Below are positions 24,955 to 39,219 of a DNA stretch of 64,000 nt, piece after piece. The DNA is from Poronia punctata (Eukaryota; Ascomycota; Sordariomycetes; Xylariales; Xylariaceae). Where the stretch lies: the NCBI GenBank assembly GCA_022579005.1, contig MU401505.1, forward strand, positions 1 to 64,000, in the 5' to 3' direction. Under the pieces are notes generated by a model. The model did no database searches. It saw nothing but the letters and a program-made list of their open reading frames with translations, and was not told the DNA's origin. Every line of letters starts with the position of its first letter. Position 1 is the first letter of the stretch. The translations under genes and the position numbers were made by a program.

Positions 24955-26781
24955 ATGGCTGGAGGCGTAGTTATCCAGGGCACGGCCGATGTCTCGCGCG
25001 TCGAGGCGCCGGTCACGGTCCGAGCCTATTTAATATGTGCCTTTGCTGCCTTTGGCGGTATCTTCTTCGGCTACGATACCGGTAGGCTTTCTTGTCCTTG
25101 CGATGGCAGCGCAGTGGTGGGTGTGTTTGATGGGCCGCTGACACGGATTTAATTACAGGTTGGATGGGTGGCGTGCTCGCCGAGCCGTACTTCATCACTC
25201 TATACACTGGACACCAATACGACTATGACGCAAAAAAGCCCATTGGCATTAGCGCAAAGGAGTTCATCATTCCTTCTTCGACCGCTTCTCTCTTCACTTC
25301 GATTCTCTCTCTCGGTACATTCTTGGGCGCCCTGGCTGGTGGTGATATTGCCGACTTTATCGGCCGTCGACCCACCATTATCGCTGGTTGCTTTGTTTTC
25401 TCAGCCGGTTGCATTCTCGAGATTGCCAGTACCAACCAGGAAGTTCTCTTCGTCTTTGGCCGTCTGATTGCCGGTGTCGGTGTGGGTTTCATTTCCGCCG
25501 TCGTCATCTTGTACATGTCCGAAATCGCACCCAAAAAGGTCCGCGGTGCCATGGTTTCTGGATACCAATTCTGCATCACCATTGGTATTCTGCTTGCCAA
25601 CGTCGTCGTCTACGCCAGCAACGACCGCAGCGACACGGGCTCTTACCGCATCCCCATCGGCGTTCAGTTTGCCTGGGCTCTCATTCTAGGTATCGGTCTC
25701 TTCATCCTGCCCGAGTCGCCTCGTTACTTTGTCAAGAGGGGCCGGCTGGAAGAGGCCGCCAAGGCTCTTGCATTCTGCCGTGGACAGCCCTTGGAGTCGG
25801 AATACATCCGGGCCGAAATAGCCGAAATCGTTGCCAATCACGAGTTCGAGATGGCTCTCATCCCTCAACGCTCTTATGTCCAGTCCTGGACTGCCTGCTT
25901 CAAGGGCTCCATCTCCAAAGGTGACAGCCCTCTCCGGCGAACAATCCTGGGTGCCGGTCTCCAGTGTGCTCAGCAATTCACCGGTATCAACTTCATCTTC
26001 TACTTCGGACCCCCATTCTTCAAGCAGCTCGGAACCATCTCCAACGTCTTCCTTATCTCGCTCGTCACCACCCTGGTCAACGTCCTGTCGACTCCCATCT
26101 CGTTCGTCACGATTGAGTGGCTCGGTCGCCGTGCCATCCTCCTCGGTGGCGGTGTCGGTATGACTATTTGCCAGTTCATCATTGCCATCATTGGTGTGAC
26201 CGCTGGCAAGTCTCATACGGCTCCTGACGGCACCGAGATCTTCAACAAGAGTGCTGTGTCGGCCATGATTGCATTCATCTGCATCAACATTGCCTTTTTC
26301 GCCAGCACATGGGGTCCTACCGCCTGGGTCGTCGTTGGTGAAATCTTCCCTCTCCAGATCCGTTCACGTGGTGTCGGTATCTCGACTGCCTCTAATTGGT
26401 TCTGGAACACCGTCATTGGTAAGCAAACCCCTCTTCGATGCTACTCATCCATGTCACGTAAAACTTGGCTAACAACCTATTCCAATAGCTGTCATCACTC
26501 CTTTCCTGGTCGGCGAGGACGAGGCCAACCTGGGCGCCAAGGTGTTCTTCCTGTGGGGATCCCTCTGCATCGGCAGTACCATCTTCGCATACTTCCTGGT
26601 CCCTGAACTCAAGGGTCTGTCTCTCGAACAGGCCGATATGTGCATGGCCGCCGTCACTCCCCGAAAGTCGGCTGCCTGGAGACCCGACCACACCTTTGCC
26701 GCCGAGATGCACCACACCGCCGACGACAAGCCCTTGGCTTCCGTTGACGAGAAGGCCGTCTCTAGCGACGAGAAGGTTTAA
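24955..26781 (+). CDS. MFS hexose transporter (sugar porter family)
   Basis: Three exons (24955-25081, 25159-26418, 26489-26781) encode 559 residues. It is a plasma-membrane sugar:H+ or facilitative transporter of the major facilitator superfamily, with about 12 membrane segments. Sugar-porter signatures are clear: FFGYDTGWMGGVL in helix 1, GRRP after helix 2, GRLIAGVGVG, the PESPRYFVKRGR loop after helix 6, QQFTGINFIFYFGP in helix 7 and the loop-8/9 element EWLGRRAILL. The hydrophilic tail (ADDKPLASVDEKAVSS) is short, so it is a transporter rather than a long-tailed glucose sensor. The first intron falls at the conserved GYDTG codon, as in many fungal homologues. High-affinity glucose transport is the likely role, but substrate and affinity cannot be read from sequence. 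It stands alone in a gene-poor region. Confidence 0.93.
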
Positions 26782-28700
26782 AAAAAAAATCCATGTCGAT
26801 TGTATTTCCACAAACTGCTTATAGATGGGCTTATCTATCTATTGCCAGCAGATCATCGACTTGGGCGAAGTCGGACAGACAGTTTTCAGTTTTCACAATT
26901 TCTCATGATCCCTAACGAGCGCGGGACATATGCGCAAACTCTGCGTATTACTCTAGGTACTACCTATACCTCGGGGAAACAGTTATACCTTTGATACCAC
27001 AATTATACCCTAGGCTTCAAAATAGTAGCCGCGAAACCCCTATTACATAGTAATAAAGTGATGAATGGGTTCCCAACATCATATCATGATTATATGTATC
27101 GTCTTGCGTTGCTCTAATATTAACCTCGCTGTAAGTTTCTGTTGGTCATGGTGATTTTTGCCTAGACTCAAGCAGACATGCTATCCTAGCGTCCTTCACA
27201 TTGATACATGTTTGAAATTAAAGCGGAAAACGAGACACGCGTGTATGACTGATGGACACAAAACTTAGCTATGCTTTTTTTTTTTTTTTTTTTAAAGGGA
27301 AAAAAGAAGGGGTTCAAATGCCTGCCTGCCCGACCCCCGAAGCGAGCGTTCATTCGGGGGTTATGTTACTTTAGGTACCCGCAACCGGAACCACTGCACC
27401 CCACCTAAGACATGCACCCAACGCATAAAATTCCAACGGAATTGAAGGATCCATAGGAGTATGCCCTAGGTTATGTGCATCTTTACGAGTACATATCTCA
27501 CCCACCTACGAGTATTATAATAGGCGAGGCGAGCAAAGTTCTAGACTAGGTCTCCGTCCCACGTGGAGCAAGCAAGTAGACTCGAAAGGGAAGGTGTCTA
27601 TCTAGAAAAATAAAAATAAAAAAAAATTGGCCTTTTGTTAAATGAGTATTTATCGGGTAGGTAGGATTTCTCCGACTTTTTCTTATTTTATTTCTTATGT
27701 AAGAGGGTAGTCTAGGGGAAAGGGGACAGGGGACAGGGGACAGGGAATCAAATTGTACAAGTTGAGTAACTTGACTGATTGGTAAAGATGGTGTGTGTAG
27801 TGTAGTGTAGTAATCATGAATTGTGATGTCTAGGTATATAGTTGTGGGTGTATATGTAAGGTAGGTAGACTTGGACTCGATTCTTTAGGAGAGGGATTCA
27901 TTTCTTTGATTCTAGATTACTATAAGGACCGGGCAGGTTTAGGAAATACATAACATAACATACATCATGCCTGCATTTGCATTTTACTAACCCCTACAAA
28001 TGTACAAGTAATCCTCAGCTGAAGCACTGCATGTACGACGTTAAAACAGAAGTTAGCTATAGTCGTATGCATAAACTGTTAAGACAGCCTACTAGACAGA
28101 ACTGTTGCTTTATACTTTTTATACTTTATACTCTCTAGGTTAACTACATGTATTAAGGTTTTTTCTTGGTTATGTTACCTTGATATAGGTACACGTAACA
28201 TCCATGTTACCTTATTTACCTACGTCTTCTTGTTACATTAGGTCCTGTATGTATGTATGTATGTATCCTTATTTCAACGTTTTGGTTCTATTTAAAACAG
28301 GAATTAGGTTAGCAACATGTCTACCTATACATAAAGTACGTGTGTTATATTTGTTACACGGCTTTTTCAATACAATATAATAATACATTTTGAAACGATG
28401 TACGTACCGGGATTAGGAGTGATGTAAGACAGCATAAACGCTCCGGGTTTGACTTGCATATTTTTTTTTTTACGTCAAGGGTGAAAAGGGGATTTTACTT
28501 TGGTTGGATGAATGAATGACTTGTTAGGGGGGGGGGGCGGGGGGGTCATGCTAGGGAAAATGAAGGGATTGGAAATTAAGGTTGGTAAGGTTATTATGTA
28601 GGTAGGTAAGGTTTACAGGTAGGTATAATCCAGCACACAACCGACATTCTGGCGCCCAATTAAACAAACCACACTGGCCGACCACATTTCGCTCTTGTCT
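26782..28700. other. intergenic, low complexity
   Basis: No gene seen. Contains a poly-T tract (about 27276-27293), a GGGGACA tandem array (about 27718-27745), a GTAT array (about 28246-28265) and a G-rich run (28527-28545). A hairpin at 27333-27361 has stem ACCCCCGAA/TTCGGGGGT. Confidence 0.5.
27333..27361. repeat. 9-bp stem hairpin sharing a core with 18569-18609
   Basis: ACCCCCGAA (27333-27341) pairs with TTCGGGGGT (27353-27361) around an 11-nt loop. It lies about 550 bases beyond the hexose transporter stop, so membership of its 3' UTR is doubtful. Confidence 0.4.
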
Positions 28701-28825
28701 GTTTTAGGGGGGGGGGGGGGGGGGGGGGTTTTATTTGTTATACCAAACACAGGGAAACTTAGACGCAGGATCGGGGGAGGGGGGGGAAGTGTGTGGGAGG
28801 GTGGGGGGGGTTTTNNNNNNNNNNG

Positions 28826-28878
<53 letters not shown>

Positions 28879-28975
28879 CATGTATTTGTTCTACCTAACA
28901 CAGGCTCTCTTAGACGCAGTATCGAGGGAGAGGGAGAAAGTGTGAGAGAGAGTTGGGGGCTATGTTTAACCTAAA
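28701..28975. other. assembly gap between poly-G and poly-C runs, probable misjoin
   Basis: A run of 22 G (28707-28728), about 85 bp of sequence, ten Ns (28815-28824), a run of 52 C (28826-28877) and then a second, similar 85-bp stretch. Both stretches read ATTTGTT...AACACAGG...CTTAGACGCAG(G/T)ATCG...GAGGG, so they look like two readings of one locus, the first with many extra Gs. This favours a collapsed or duplicated contig end over a real tandem repeat. Confidence 0.7.
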
Positions 28976-30609
28976 GTCTTGTCTACAAAATAACATAAGT
29001 GTCACAACATCCTGCTTCTCGGTCTAATTTATATATGATTCATGAATGGTGAGTTTTGGCCTTGGCTGGGACGTGCAGCAGCAGCAGGCTTTTCCAATCT
29101 AGGCTCTGTACTGTATTCGCTCTCAGAGGTATGTAGTTTGGATAGGATGATAGGGGGACGAGGATAAGGTATCACAAGTCTGCAGAGGAGGGTATGAGCA
29201 AGCTTCAATTTCTATTTTGTTGACTTGGTAGTCGGAAGCATTATCCAACAACTACAACAACAATCTCTCTCTCTTTTTTATATATATGAATGTAGGTAGG
29301 TACCTTAGTTAGCAAGACTCCTTCGTCATACCTCCCCTCATCGATGCCTCTCAAGTCCCGACCTATGTAGGTAGGTAATGCTGTCACTCTCAAAGTGTGT
29401 TTAGGGCCCCTTTTTCAATACCTAATTTAACCTCGGGAACCCCCCCCCCCCCCCCCTCCCCCCCTTTTGAAACTTTCTTTAATATGATTTGATACTTATG
29501 CGTGTTCATTTTCTTGTATCCCAGGGTCATGCGTACATATATTTTACCTACCTACCTATGTATGCAAATCCGGGTTGAAATCAATCTCAGCCAGCGTGGA
29601 TGTAGGAAAGGTTGTCACTTGGGGTCAGTTAGTTGGAAAGACGAAAAGTTTGGTTTATGTACTCTTACCTTAACTTAACCGTTCATCCCAAACACTCGCA
29701 CTCGCACTCGCACTCACAGGAATCTATGATCCGCGCAAGGTAGAAAGAAAGTCTACATCATACACGGGAAAAACATGGTAAGATCCTCCTGAACATGACC
29801 CTTTTTCCTTCACACTGCCGGAAAATTTTATCAGTTGGTCGTCCTAGGCTTCTTCTTCATGGACTGGTCATCGGGGGTACCTATTAACTACTTGGTTGTT
29901 GGAATATGATAGGGAGCATATATTACCTAGGTAGTCATATATATCTACCCATTAAAACGTGAAATCTAGGCCAGCGTTGTACTTTTCCGCCCGCCGAGAC
30001 TTGAGCTACTGCTCGTGGCCTACGACCATGTCCCGTAGGTACGCGTGCCTTGCCAACAGCTCTCTTTTCATCCAAGTTAGAGTATAAGAGGTAATGAATG
30101 AGAGGAACCTGCTACCGCTGCCGAAGAGAAGAAATCATTTATACGTTTTCTTGCGGTCGGTAGTTTGGCTTGACCATTGGTGATAGCTTTCCATGTCACC
30201 CCCTGACCAATATAAGCGGCTGTGGCCAGATGTATTACCGTATTGCGTGTACATGTACTGGCGTGGGAACGCACGTCCGTCAAGATCCTGTATATACGCA
30301 TCGTACATCTTTGCAAAGTATAGCAACGAATACCTAGATATATATTGACTTTCTAAATCCAATCCCTGTACATATGGAGTTTGAGGAGCGCGTATGATTA
30401 TCATCTAGGTAAAAGACGAAAGTTTAACACGTAGTTATTAATCTAAGCTGTAATCCCGAGAGGTTCTACTTCTTGCTCTACAGAGGAAATAATTGCACAA
30501 CTTGGACAGGCACATCGCTATGCCACGTCACGGTCCATGGGGACAATAGAACCGGGTATACAATATCGGGGCATCGATGGATTTGCGATCGAGATCACGT
30601 TGGGAGCTT
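28976..30609. other. intergenic, low complexity
   Basis: No gene seen. Contains a C-run (about 29440-29463), a CACTCG array (about 29696-29715) and repeated TAGGTAGG/CCTACCTA strings (about 29293, 29368, 29547). Its right end is the 3' flank of ARPC1. Confidence 0.5.
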
Positions 30610-31850
30610 CTACGTATTCCAGATGACAACCCTTCCGTCCACACCGCTTGCTGTATGCCGGATTAGCGCCACGAAAAGGGACCAGGACTCCTGTACTGTG
30701 GTATGACTTACTGCTAAATTTGGTAACTGATCCACCGTTTTCTTCAAAGACACGCACAGTTGAGATGGTGTTCTGGTGGACCGTCTTCAGCTGAGTGTCA
30801 TCCTTGATCTTGCCCTTGAGGTCCATCTGCTTGAACATGTTCAAGGCAGACTCTTCCCTGTTATCTCCAAGGCCGGGCCGCCCCTTACTAGCTTCGAGAG
30901 TGCCAGCAATCTGCCATCCTGACGGTCCACCGCGGAACCGGAAGGCTTCGCAGTCGTATCCGGCAGCGATGATCTCGTCCTCGCCGTTCCAAACCATGCT
31001 CATGAACGGCAGCAACTGTGTGCTCACGCTCACGACGGCTTGCGGCGGTTGATCGGGGCCCGATGGGTATACGACCGTGATGCTGCTGTCGTGCGCGGCA
31101 AAGGCAAGGGCGTTTCCACTGGGCGAGAAAGCTACCGAGTGAACCCAGCCAGCCGAGTTGTTGAGGTACTCTCCGCAGACGGTGTTGAAAGGTAGACGCT
31201 CGCCCCAGACACTGGGCTCCGGTCTCGCGTCCACGCCCTTGACGAAACTGGAGAATACTCTGGCGTGGGCGTCGGTCGAGCCGGCTGCCAAAAGTACCGA
31301 ATTGGGATGCCAGCTGACCGTGGTGATGGTACTGCGGATAGGCTTCTTCAGATGCTTAGATACCCACCAGTCATTCTCCTCTTCGAAATAACATATCGCA
31401 ATCACTCGGTCGCCGGACCCCACGGCGAATTTGGTCTCAGATGGCGACCAGCGCACAAAAGTAGCGGCTCGAGCAATTCGGAGAAGAACAAGGGTAGGCT
31501 TGTATCCAGTTGGCGAGGGTTCCCAGACGAGGGCATTTCGGTCTAAACGTGTTCGCGAATAGAAATGGTTAGAACTCAGCAAGTCGCCGGCACAATCTAG
31601 ACCCGACAGTTGTCACCGATTACGCACCTTGTGAGCATGTGACAATGCGGCCGCTTTTCGGGGCAATGTCGACGCTAGTTACAGTCTTGTCGTGACCCTT
31701 TAGCTCATCTTTCAACTTGAAAGCATTGCCTGCTCTCCCGTAAAGCTCGACACTCGTATCCTTAGCTACCGCTAGAGTCTGGCGATCAGCCGAGAAGGAG
31801 TGGTCGGCAATGGGCCGATGGAAAAGGTGGTGCACCTCGGGGGGAGCCAT
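30610..31850 (-). CDS. ARC40: Arp2/3 complex subunit 1 (ARPC1, p40)
   Basis: A 364-residue WD40 protein in three exons read from the minus strand: 31850-31628, 31542-30712 and 30650-30610. ARPC1 is the WD40 subunit of the Arp2/3 complex, which nucleates branched actin at endocytic patches and hyphal tips. Diagnostic stretches are the N-terminal HHLFHRPIADHSFS, GHDKTVTSVDIAP, CSQDRNALVWEP and the C-terminus KFSTSGVDGRVVIWNT, restored only when the last 61-bp intron is removed. Length matches the family (about 360-380). The long insert containing LNMFKQMDLKGK is the segment that contacts the complex in known homologues. The start was chosen at MAPPEVHH; an in-frame upstream ATG would add 33 unconserved residues. 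It is divergent from the U2B''-like gene, with 502 bp between start codons. Confidence 0.95.
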
Positions 31851-32352
31851 TGTTAGAGGCTGTTGCTGTCGCGGTAGGAATTGTGGTAGGAGTAGCTCTC
31901 TACTACCACGTCGGATATTGTTGGCGATTGCTTCGAAGTTGGGAAGCAAAGGAGGGGATTAATAACAGGCCCAGGAAACTATCATCGGTGACGTGAGACC
32001 AACGGTGGCTTGACTGACCTAGGTGGATTTATTAGGTAATCATTATACCTATCTGACCCACCCATCTTTAGTGCCCCGGTTGTTAGAAGTATGTTCTCAG
32101 CTGTGAGCTATGCACATATGTCACATCAACACATTATCTAGGTGATGAAACTCTAGTCTACCTACTACTGTACTGCTGTCTTTGGTGATGGGCTGTATAT
32201 CTACGAGTATATATTGCCTACCTCTTCTACGTTAGCCTGCCATCAAAGGCCTACAGTCTGTCGCGCCTCGAACTTCATCGTTGAAACTGCGATTCTACTT
32301 ATACGACATCCGACGCTGAGCAAGGTCTCCGGGCCCTCCCCCGCTGTTAATC
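31851..32352. promoter_or_regulatory. shared divergent promoter region of ARPC1 and U2B''
   Basis: 502 bp separate the start codons of the two divergent housekeeping genes. It has no coding signal and probably holds both promoters. I see no canonical TATA element or recognisable operator. Confidence 0.5.
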
Positions 32353-33087
32353 ATGTCCACCGCGACTACTGCGGCTCGCGCAGCGCCTCCCAAGCCAGCA
32401 GGCAAAACACCACCCATCCCTCCGAACCAGACGTAAGTCAAGACGTTCGATCTTCTCGAACAGCAATAGGACTGATTATGTGCTATTAGGCTCTATGTCA
32501 CTAATCTACCATCCGCTAAGATTAACAAGGCCGATCTGAAAACCGCACTATACCTCCTCTTCTCCACCTACGGCCCTATCCTCGATGTCGTGGCCTTGAA
32601 AACCACCAAGATGCGCGGCCAGGCGCACATTGTCTTCCGCGATCTTCAGGCTGCCACCCAGGCAATGAGGTCTCTAGAAGGCTTCCAGTTCCTAGGAAAA
32701 GAACTTGTATGTCCCTCGACCCTGTGTGTTTGCCTAGGACAATCAGAAGTTGCTAACCGTGGCTTGTGACCACAATAGAGGATACAGTATGCCAAGTCGA
32801 AATCCGATACCATCGCCAAACTTGACGGTACATATAAATTGCCCGGCTCGGCTGCTGCCACCGTCGAGATGACGGAAACCCAACATAGCATCTTCAACGC
32901 CCCTGCCCCTACATCAGCCGCCGCCTCGCACGGCCTACCGCAAAAGCCAGCTCCAGCTGAAGCAACAAATATCGCCGCGGCAAATACGCCAAGTCCTGAT
33001 ACCCGAGGTCAGAAACGTCCTCGCGACGAGGAAGAGGAGGACAGTGACGAAGACGTGGCAATGGAAGAGGATAGTGATGACGAATGA
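32353..33087 (+). CDS. U2 snRNP B''-like RRM protein (Msl1/U2B'' type)
   Basis: Three exons (32353-32432, 32490-32706, 32779-33087) encode 201 residues. One RNA-recognition motif spans about residues 27-105, with RNP2 LYVTNL (28-33) and RNP1 KMRGQAHIVF (67-76); the latter is the U1A/U2B'' form. In the spliceosome this family binds stem-loop IV of U2 snRNA (or stem-loop II of U1). After the RRM comes a Pro/Ala-rich linker and a strongly acidic tail, and no second RRM is seen, unlike animal U1A/U2B''. The second intron falls directly after GKEL. It ends 120 bp from the convergent stop codon of ATG10, so 3' UTRs probably overlap. U2B'' against U1A identity is inferred. Confidence 0.88.
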
Positions 33088-33207
33088 GATACATGTCGAC
33101 AGCTATCTTGTGTACTCGAGAAAAAGTCAGCACCTACTGGCACCATGAAATTTGGCGTCGGCTCCATGCTAGGGAATTGTGTACGGCGGGCGGCGGTCAC
33201 GATAGCA

Positions 33208-34147
33208 TCACGACTGGCCTATGGCCATCTCCTTCGGGACCCAGAGTCCCACACATCCTCCTACCAACCCGAGCCAAGCCATGAGGTAGTTCTCCTTCGG
33301 ACAGTCGAGATTTGCCATGGCATCTCCGAGGAGACATGGGTGAATGAAGAATGTTGGCACGCCCGTAATGGGATGGTGCTATGGGCTGAATATTAGTCTG
33401 CGAGGTAGAGAGAAATGGAAGCCCTGATGAGAGTGCCTTGTTGACTCATACATGACTTAGGTGAAATACTGACCTCGATGGAAATTCCGCCGATATTGCC
33501 CTGGTTGCGAAGGGTATGTTTAAAATGGTCCGGTACTAATCGTCTAAAGACGGTATCGATATCGAGCGGGGACTCGTCGATGGGCAAGTTGTGTAGGCTG
33601 AACCAGAGGCACGGCACTCCATATGTTGGGTGAAGGTGAATTTCATAGCTAACGTGGCTTCCTTGGGAGATTGCTCTTGGTGTTCTGGCCGACTGTCGGG
33701 TGACGACCACCTAGCGACGGAAAGTATGTTAAACGGGTAACTGGACGGACTACACTCCCACCTGGAGTATAGTTATCGGGTCTCTCTAACCTTATCTGCT
33801 TCCTCTGTCTCTATCAACATGCGGTCAGCCTCGGACTGACGGAGGCGTCGACTGCGTCGAGGCTGTGCACGGTCCGTCAAAGCAACGTCTTTCAGTTGCG
33901 ATGCAAGTTGGTCATCTACCCGCGCATCCTCTAGCGGCTTAGTAATCTGTATATAGGTCACTAAGCCATAAGACATTGCGGAAGTATCGAAAGCTGTGTG
34001 AACGTTGAGGCGCCATTCGTTGCGCAAAGGGCCTAAAGTAGCTTGGAGATACTTGGCATCGAGGTAATGACAGACTTCGGCGAACTCTTCTTTAGTGAGG
34101 AATGGATAGAGCTGATAGGCTGCCCGGCTTCCTCCATTTGTAGCCAT
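33208..34147 (-). CDS. ATG10: autophagy E2-like conjugating enzyme Atg10
   Basis: Three exons read from the minus strand (34147-33791, 33710-33474, 33378-33208) give 254 residues. Atg10 is the E2-like enzyme that transfers the ubiquitin-like Atg12 to Atg5 during autophagosome formation. The core YEIHLHPTYGVPCLWFSLHN and the third-exon sequence HHPITGVPTFFIHPC match the family; Cys213 of the HPC motif is the predicted thioester cysteine. A basic, Arg-rich linker (PRRSRRLRQSE) sits around residues 98-110. The catalytic motif lies entirely in the last exon, so an unspliced reading would lose it. All junctions are phase 0. It is convergent with the U2B''-like gene and divergent from the GH47 mannosidase across 1.7 kb. 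Confidence 0.92.
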
Positions 34148-35818
34148 GGTTAGGTACAAAGACTGGCGGGATTGCGAGCGGAAGTGATGCAACTGTTGAA
34201 GTGAAACAAGTTGAACTTGAATTAAATACCGAGCCGGTACTTATTGTGTCTCGAAAAGAAGACTTCCACTTTACCACTTACAACCCTGTTGAGAGTTGCA
34301 AAAGGTTCTGTGGTATAGGTACTAGCTAGGAGAAGTGTCGAGGGTGGGTTACCCCCAGTTAGTGTTTGCGGGATCTTGATGCATGCAATACACTGGTAAC
34401 CTAACTATCAGGGACAGACAAACACAAGAAAATAAGAATACATTTGGATAAGATAATGGCTATATGTATGGGTAGGTACCCGGATGGACTACTACAATAC
34501 ATGATTACACGTACACAGGTGCAGCCCATAGTCACGACATTGAGAATTCTAAAGTCGATGAGGGGCAGGCGGTTGAAAGCGATAGAGGGGTCCTCAGATA
34601 CATGTAACCCACAGACATGGACATCTGCGAGTACCTTTGTACCACAGTAGCGTCATTTGACATTAGGTAATCTGACAGCATGTTCACATTCCTTACCTAC
34701 GCCATTTATGCCGCTATCTGTATACCCGTAGAGGGCCATCTGGAGTGCAACGTAGTGCACTGATGTAGGTACCTCAGACATTGGTTGTGTACCTAAGTAA
34801 TAAATGACATGGTGGCAGCCCCTATTGTGCCACAAACTTTAGGTACTTTCTGCTTGCCAGGGAGGTATCTACAGTTTTTATATCTCTTTGCTCCTAGTAT
34901 AGATTTCTGTCTCCTACGAAATGTATAAATATAGGCAATTTGGTGCCTGGTCTACCTAGGAGATAGTACTATTGGAGTAGGTTTCACTCAGACTCATTAT
35001 GTTAATCTCATGTTGCTTGATAGGTACGACGTGCTTGGGAAACGGTTTAGCTGTCCTTCTTGAAATGGTAGCCACCTTAATACTAGGGTGCTTGTTAGAG
35101 AAGGTCCTTTCTGCTAGTGGGATACAATATCCGGTGGTTTAGAAGCAGTTAAATGTACTTGATAATGGGGTGCGGGCAAGCTTGCATTAGGTATCGCTAT
35201 ACGGTAAGGTACCTAAAGCTAAATTAACAACCCACTTTAGGTGTATCGCGTTGATAGCTCACACTTGCTATGTACACTTATTGGACAGCATGCACTTCCT
35301 TTACTCCTTGACAACAAGACATTGTTCTCGTTAGGTGTCTACATATGAGCATCTCAGTATCCAAGGGGAGAGACAAAGTAGGAACGATAATGTCCCGCAG
35401 GATGAATATTAGGTGTTCTTGTTTTTTGTTATAACGCGCTGGGCTCAAGCAATTCTACCCCTACCACTGCAATTGGTTAGTTCGACATTTGATATCATAT
35501 ACCTACACCTGTTGCAATATTCTACCCATGGGTTTCTTGATACCCTACAACGACGTTATACGATTTACGCATACTAATTGATATATTCTTTGTTAGTTGG
35601 GGTTATAGGACCTATTCTTCTACACCGACACATGCCGTAGCTGTTTTGCGACCAAGCGCTCCGATCCGTCATCAAACCGCTCGTCGATACTTTCCGCCCA
35701 TCCCTGATTTTCTGTGTCGAAAATTGTAGCCTCTCGAACTGCTGCACGGCTGGTAGTGAGCACTCGAGGTTGGCGTATGCGCCACTAGAAGGGCCAACGA
35801 GCCGTCGACTATTTCGTC
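34148..35818. other. intergenic, no gene seen
   Basis: 1.67 kb between the divergent ATG10 and GH47 starts. It carries TAGGTA strings and no frame with recognisable features. It presumably includes both promoters. Confidence 0.5.
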
Positions 35819-37839
<2,021 letters not shown>

Positions 37840-39219
37840 CGGATCCCTAACCTCCAAGGACTTGAACATTTTTGAATAATCTAGTTGATATGAGGGCCAG
37901 TTCAGCAAACGTGGATGAAGCGGCAGCATTCTCATTCATGTGTCAGAGATGTCACATGGGCAAATCTTCACCTGTGATTTGCTATGGCCAGGGTCAGTTG
38001 ATGCTATTATATCTGTCTAACAGAATAACTGGTGCGAATGTATATAAAAGTAGTAGTTAGAGACGGACAGCAAGGAAGGAATCAAAGTCAGGCAAGTTGC
38101 AACACATTGGTGGAAATTCTTTGAATACCTTCCACTCCACGTACACGTACATAGTCATAACCATCCGGGTTACGATGTAAAACCTGTAGTCTAGATTCCG
38201 GTCTTATCATCTTTAGCTATTACGCCAAGCACTCGGGGAACAACGCTACGAGACAAAAGTTTGGGTACTGACTGATCATCGTGGGTCAACGCTTGCTATT
38301 TCCGGCTTGGTTAGCCGAGGCCGATACAGATCTGTGCCAAAGGTAGCAACACTGTTTTACCACTGTCTTGAAGTCTAGGATACGTACTGTAGCAAAAGGC
38401 GCAAACTTCCTTTAAATAACTACCTGATCAAGAAATGTGTCACAACATTCTTCTTCCTTATATTTACTAGGTTAGACATTTTGTTAAACATCTACCTAAC
38501 CTAGTATTTTAAGCTTAACTGGAGATAAGCCCCCCTCTTTTTAACGCAACGCCGTTTTACCGTTGAACTTGGCGCGATGTAATTATATCTGAGACTAAAA
38601 GTACCTTAATAGCAAGTTTAGGAATTACTGGGGACGTGAACCTCTTCAAGCTCAGCGACTGGTTAGATCTTGATAGTACGTACCGATGGCCTGGTAAAGA
38701 TTTCCACCAGTATGCACGTGCCTGGCCCGTCTGGGGATGGGGGATGGGGGACGTGGTGGGGCTTATTACAGTGTGCTTAGGTTTCAAGGTACCTCGAAAA
38801 GACCTGGTTGGCCGTGGTGTCCATTTGGGGCCCTGGGGTAACGGTTCCAGCCATTACTACTGTTACGTACCGATTGTATATCCTCTCCATGCGCGGAACT
38901 GGCCTGCGTTACATTATCATTGCTCAATTCTACATAAGAGTTGTGCCATGCGACACCATCCAATTCAAGCTGGTTTTTTGTGTTATTGGGAGATTGAGCA
39001 CAGTCTTGGTTCAACGTTTCAAAAGTCAGATCATTTCTCGCCAACGTCACACCGTGCTTCGTCACTTTCTGGTCAAACCCCTCCTCTAGGTTAGGGAACT
39101 GTCGGGTCCGTGGTCTCCTCTTTTCGCTCTGTTCCGACCCTCCGTCCTCCGTCCTCCGCCTGTGCTGCGAACTCGATAGTCGACTTCCGCCCGCGGCGGC
39201 GGTCGAAGCCTCCCTCGAC
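37840..39219. other. intergenic, no gene seen
   Basis: Contains an 11-bp inverted repeat TACTAGGTTAG/CTAACCTAGTA (38465-38475 and 38496-38506). Opposing open frames at 38636-39094 and 38784-39221 shadow one another, carry no known motif and probably belong to the permease promoter and 5' leader. Confidence 0.5.

Noticed and set aside
28695..28974. Poly-Gly/poly-Pro proteins across the N gap
   Set aside because: They are translations of homopolymer runs and gap characters in a suspected misassembly.
31851..31949. 33-residue N-terminal extension of ARPC1
   Set aside because: An upstream in-frame ATG exists, but ARPC1 homologues begin close to the MAPPEVHH position and the extension has no conserved feature.
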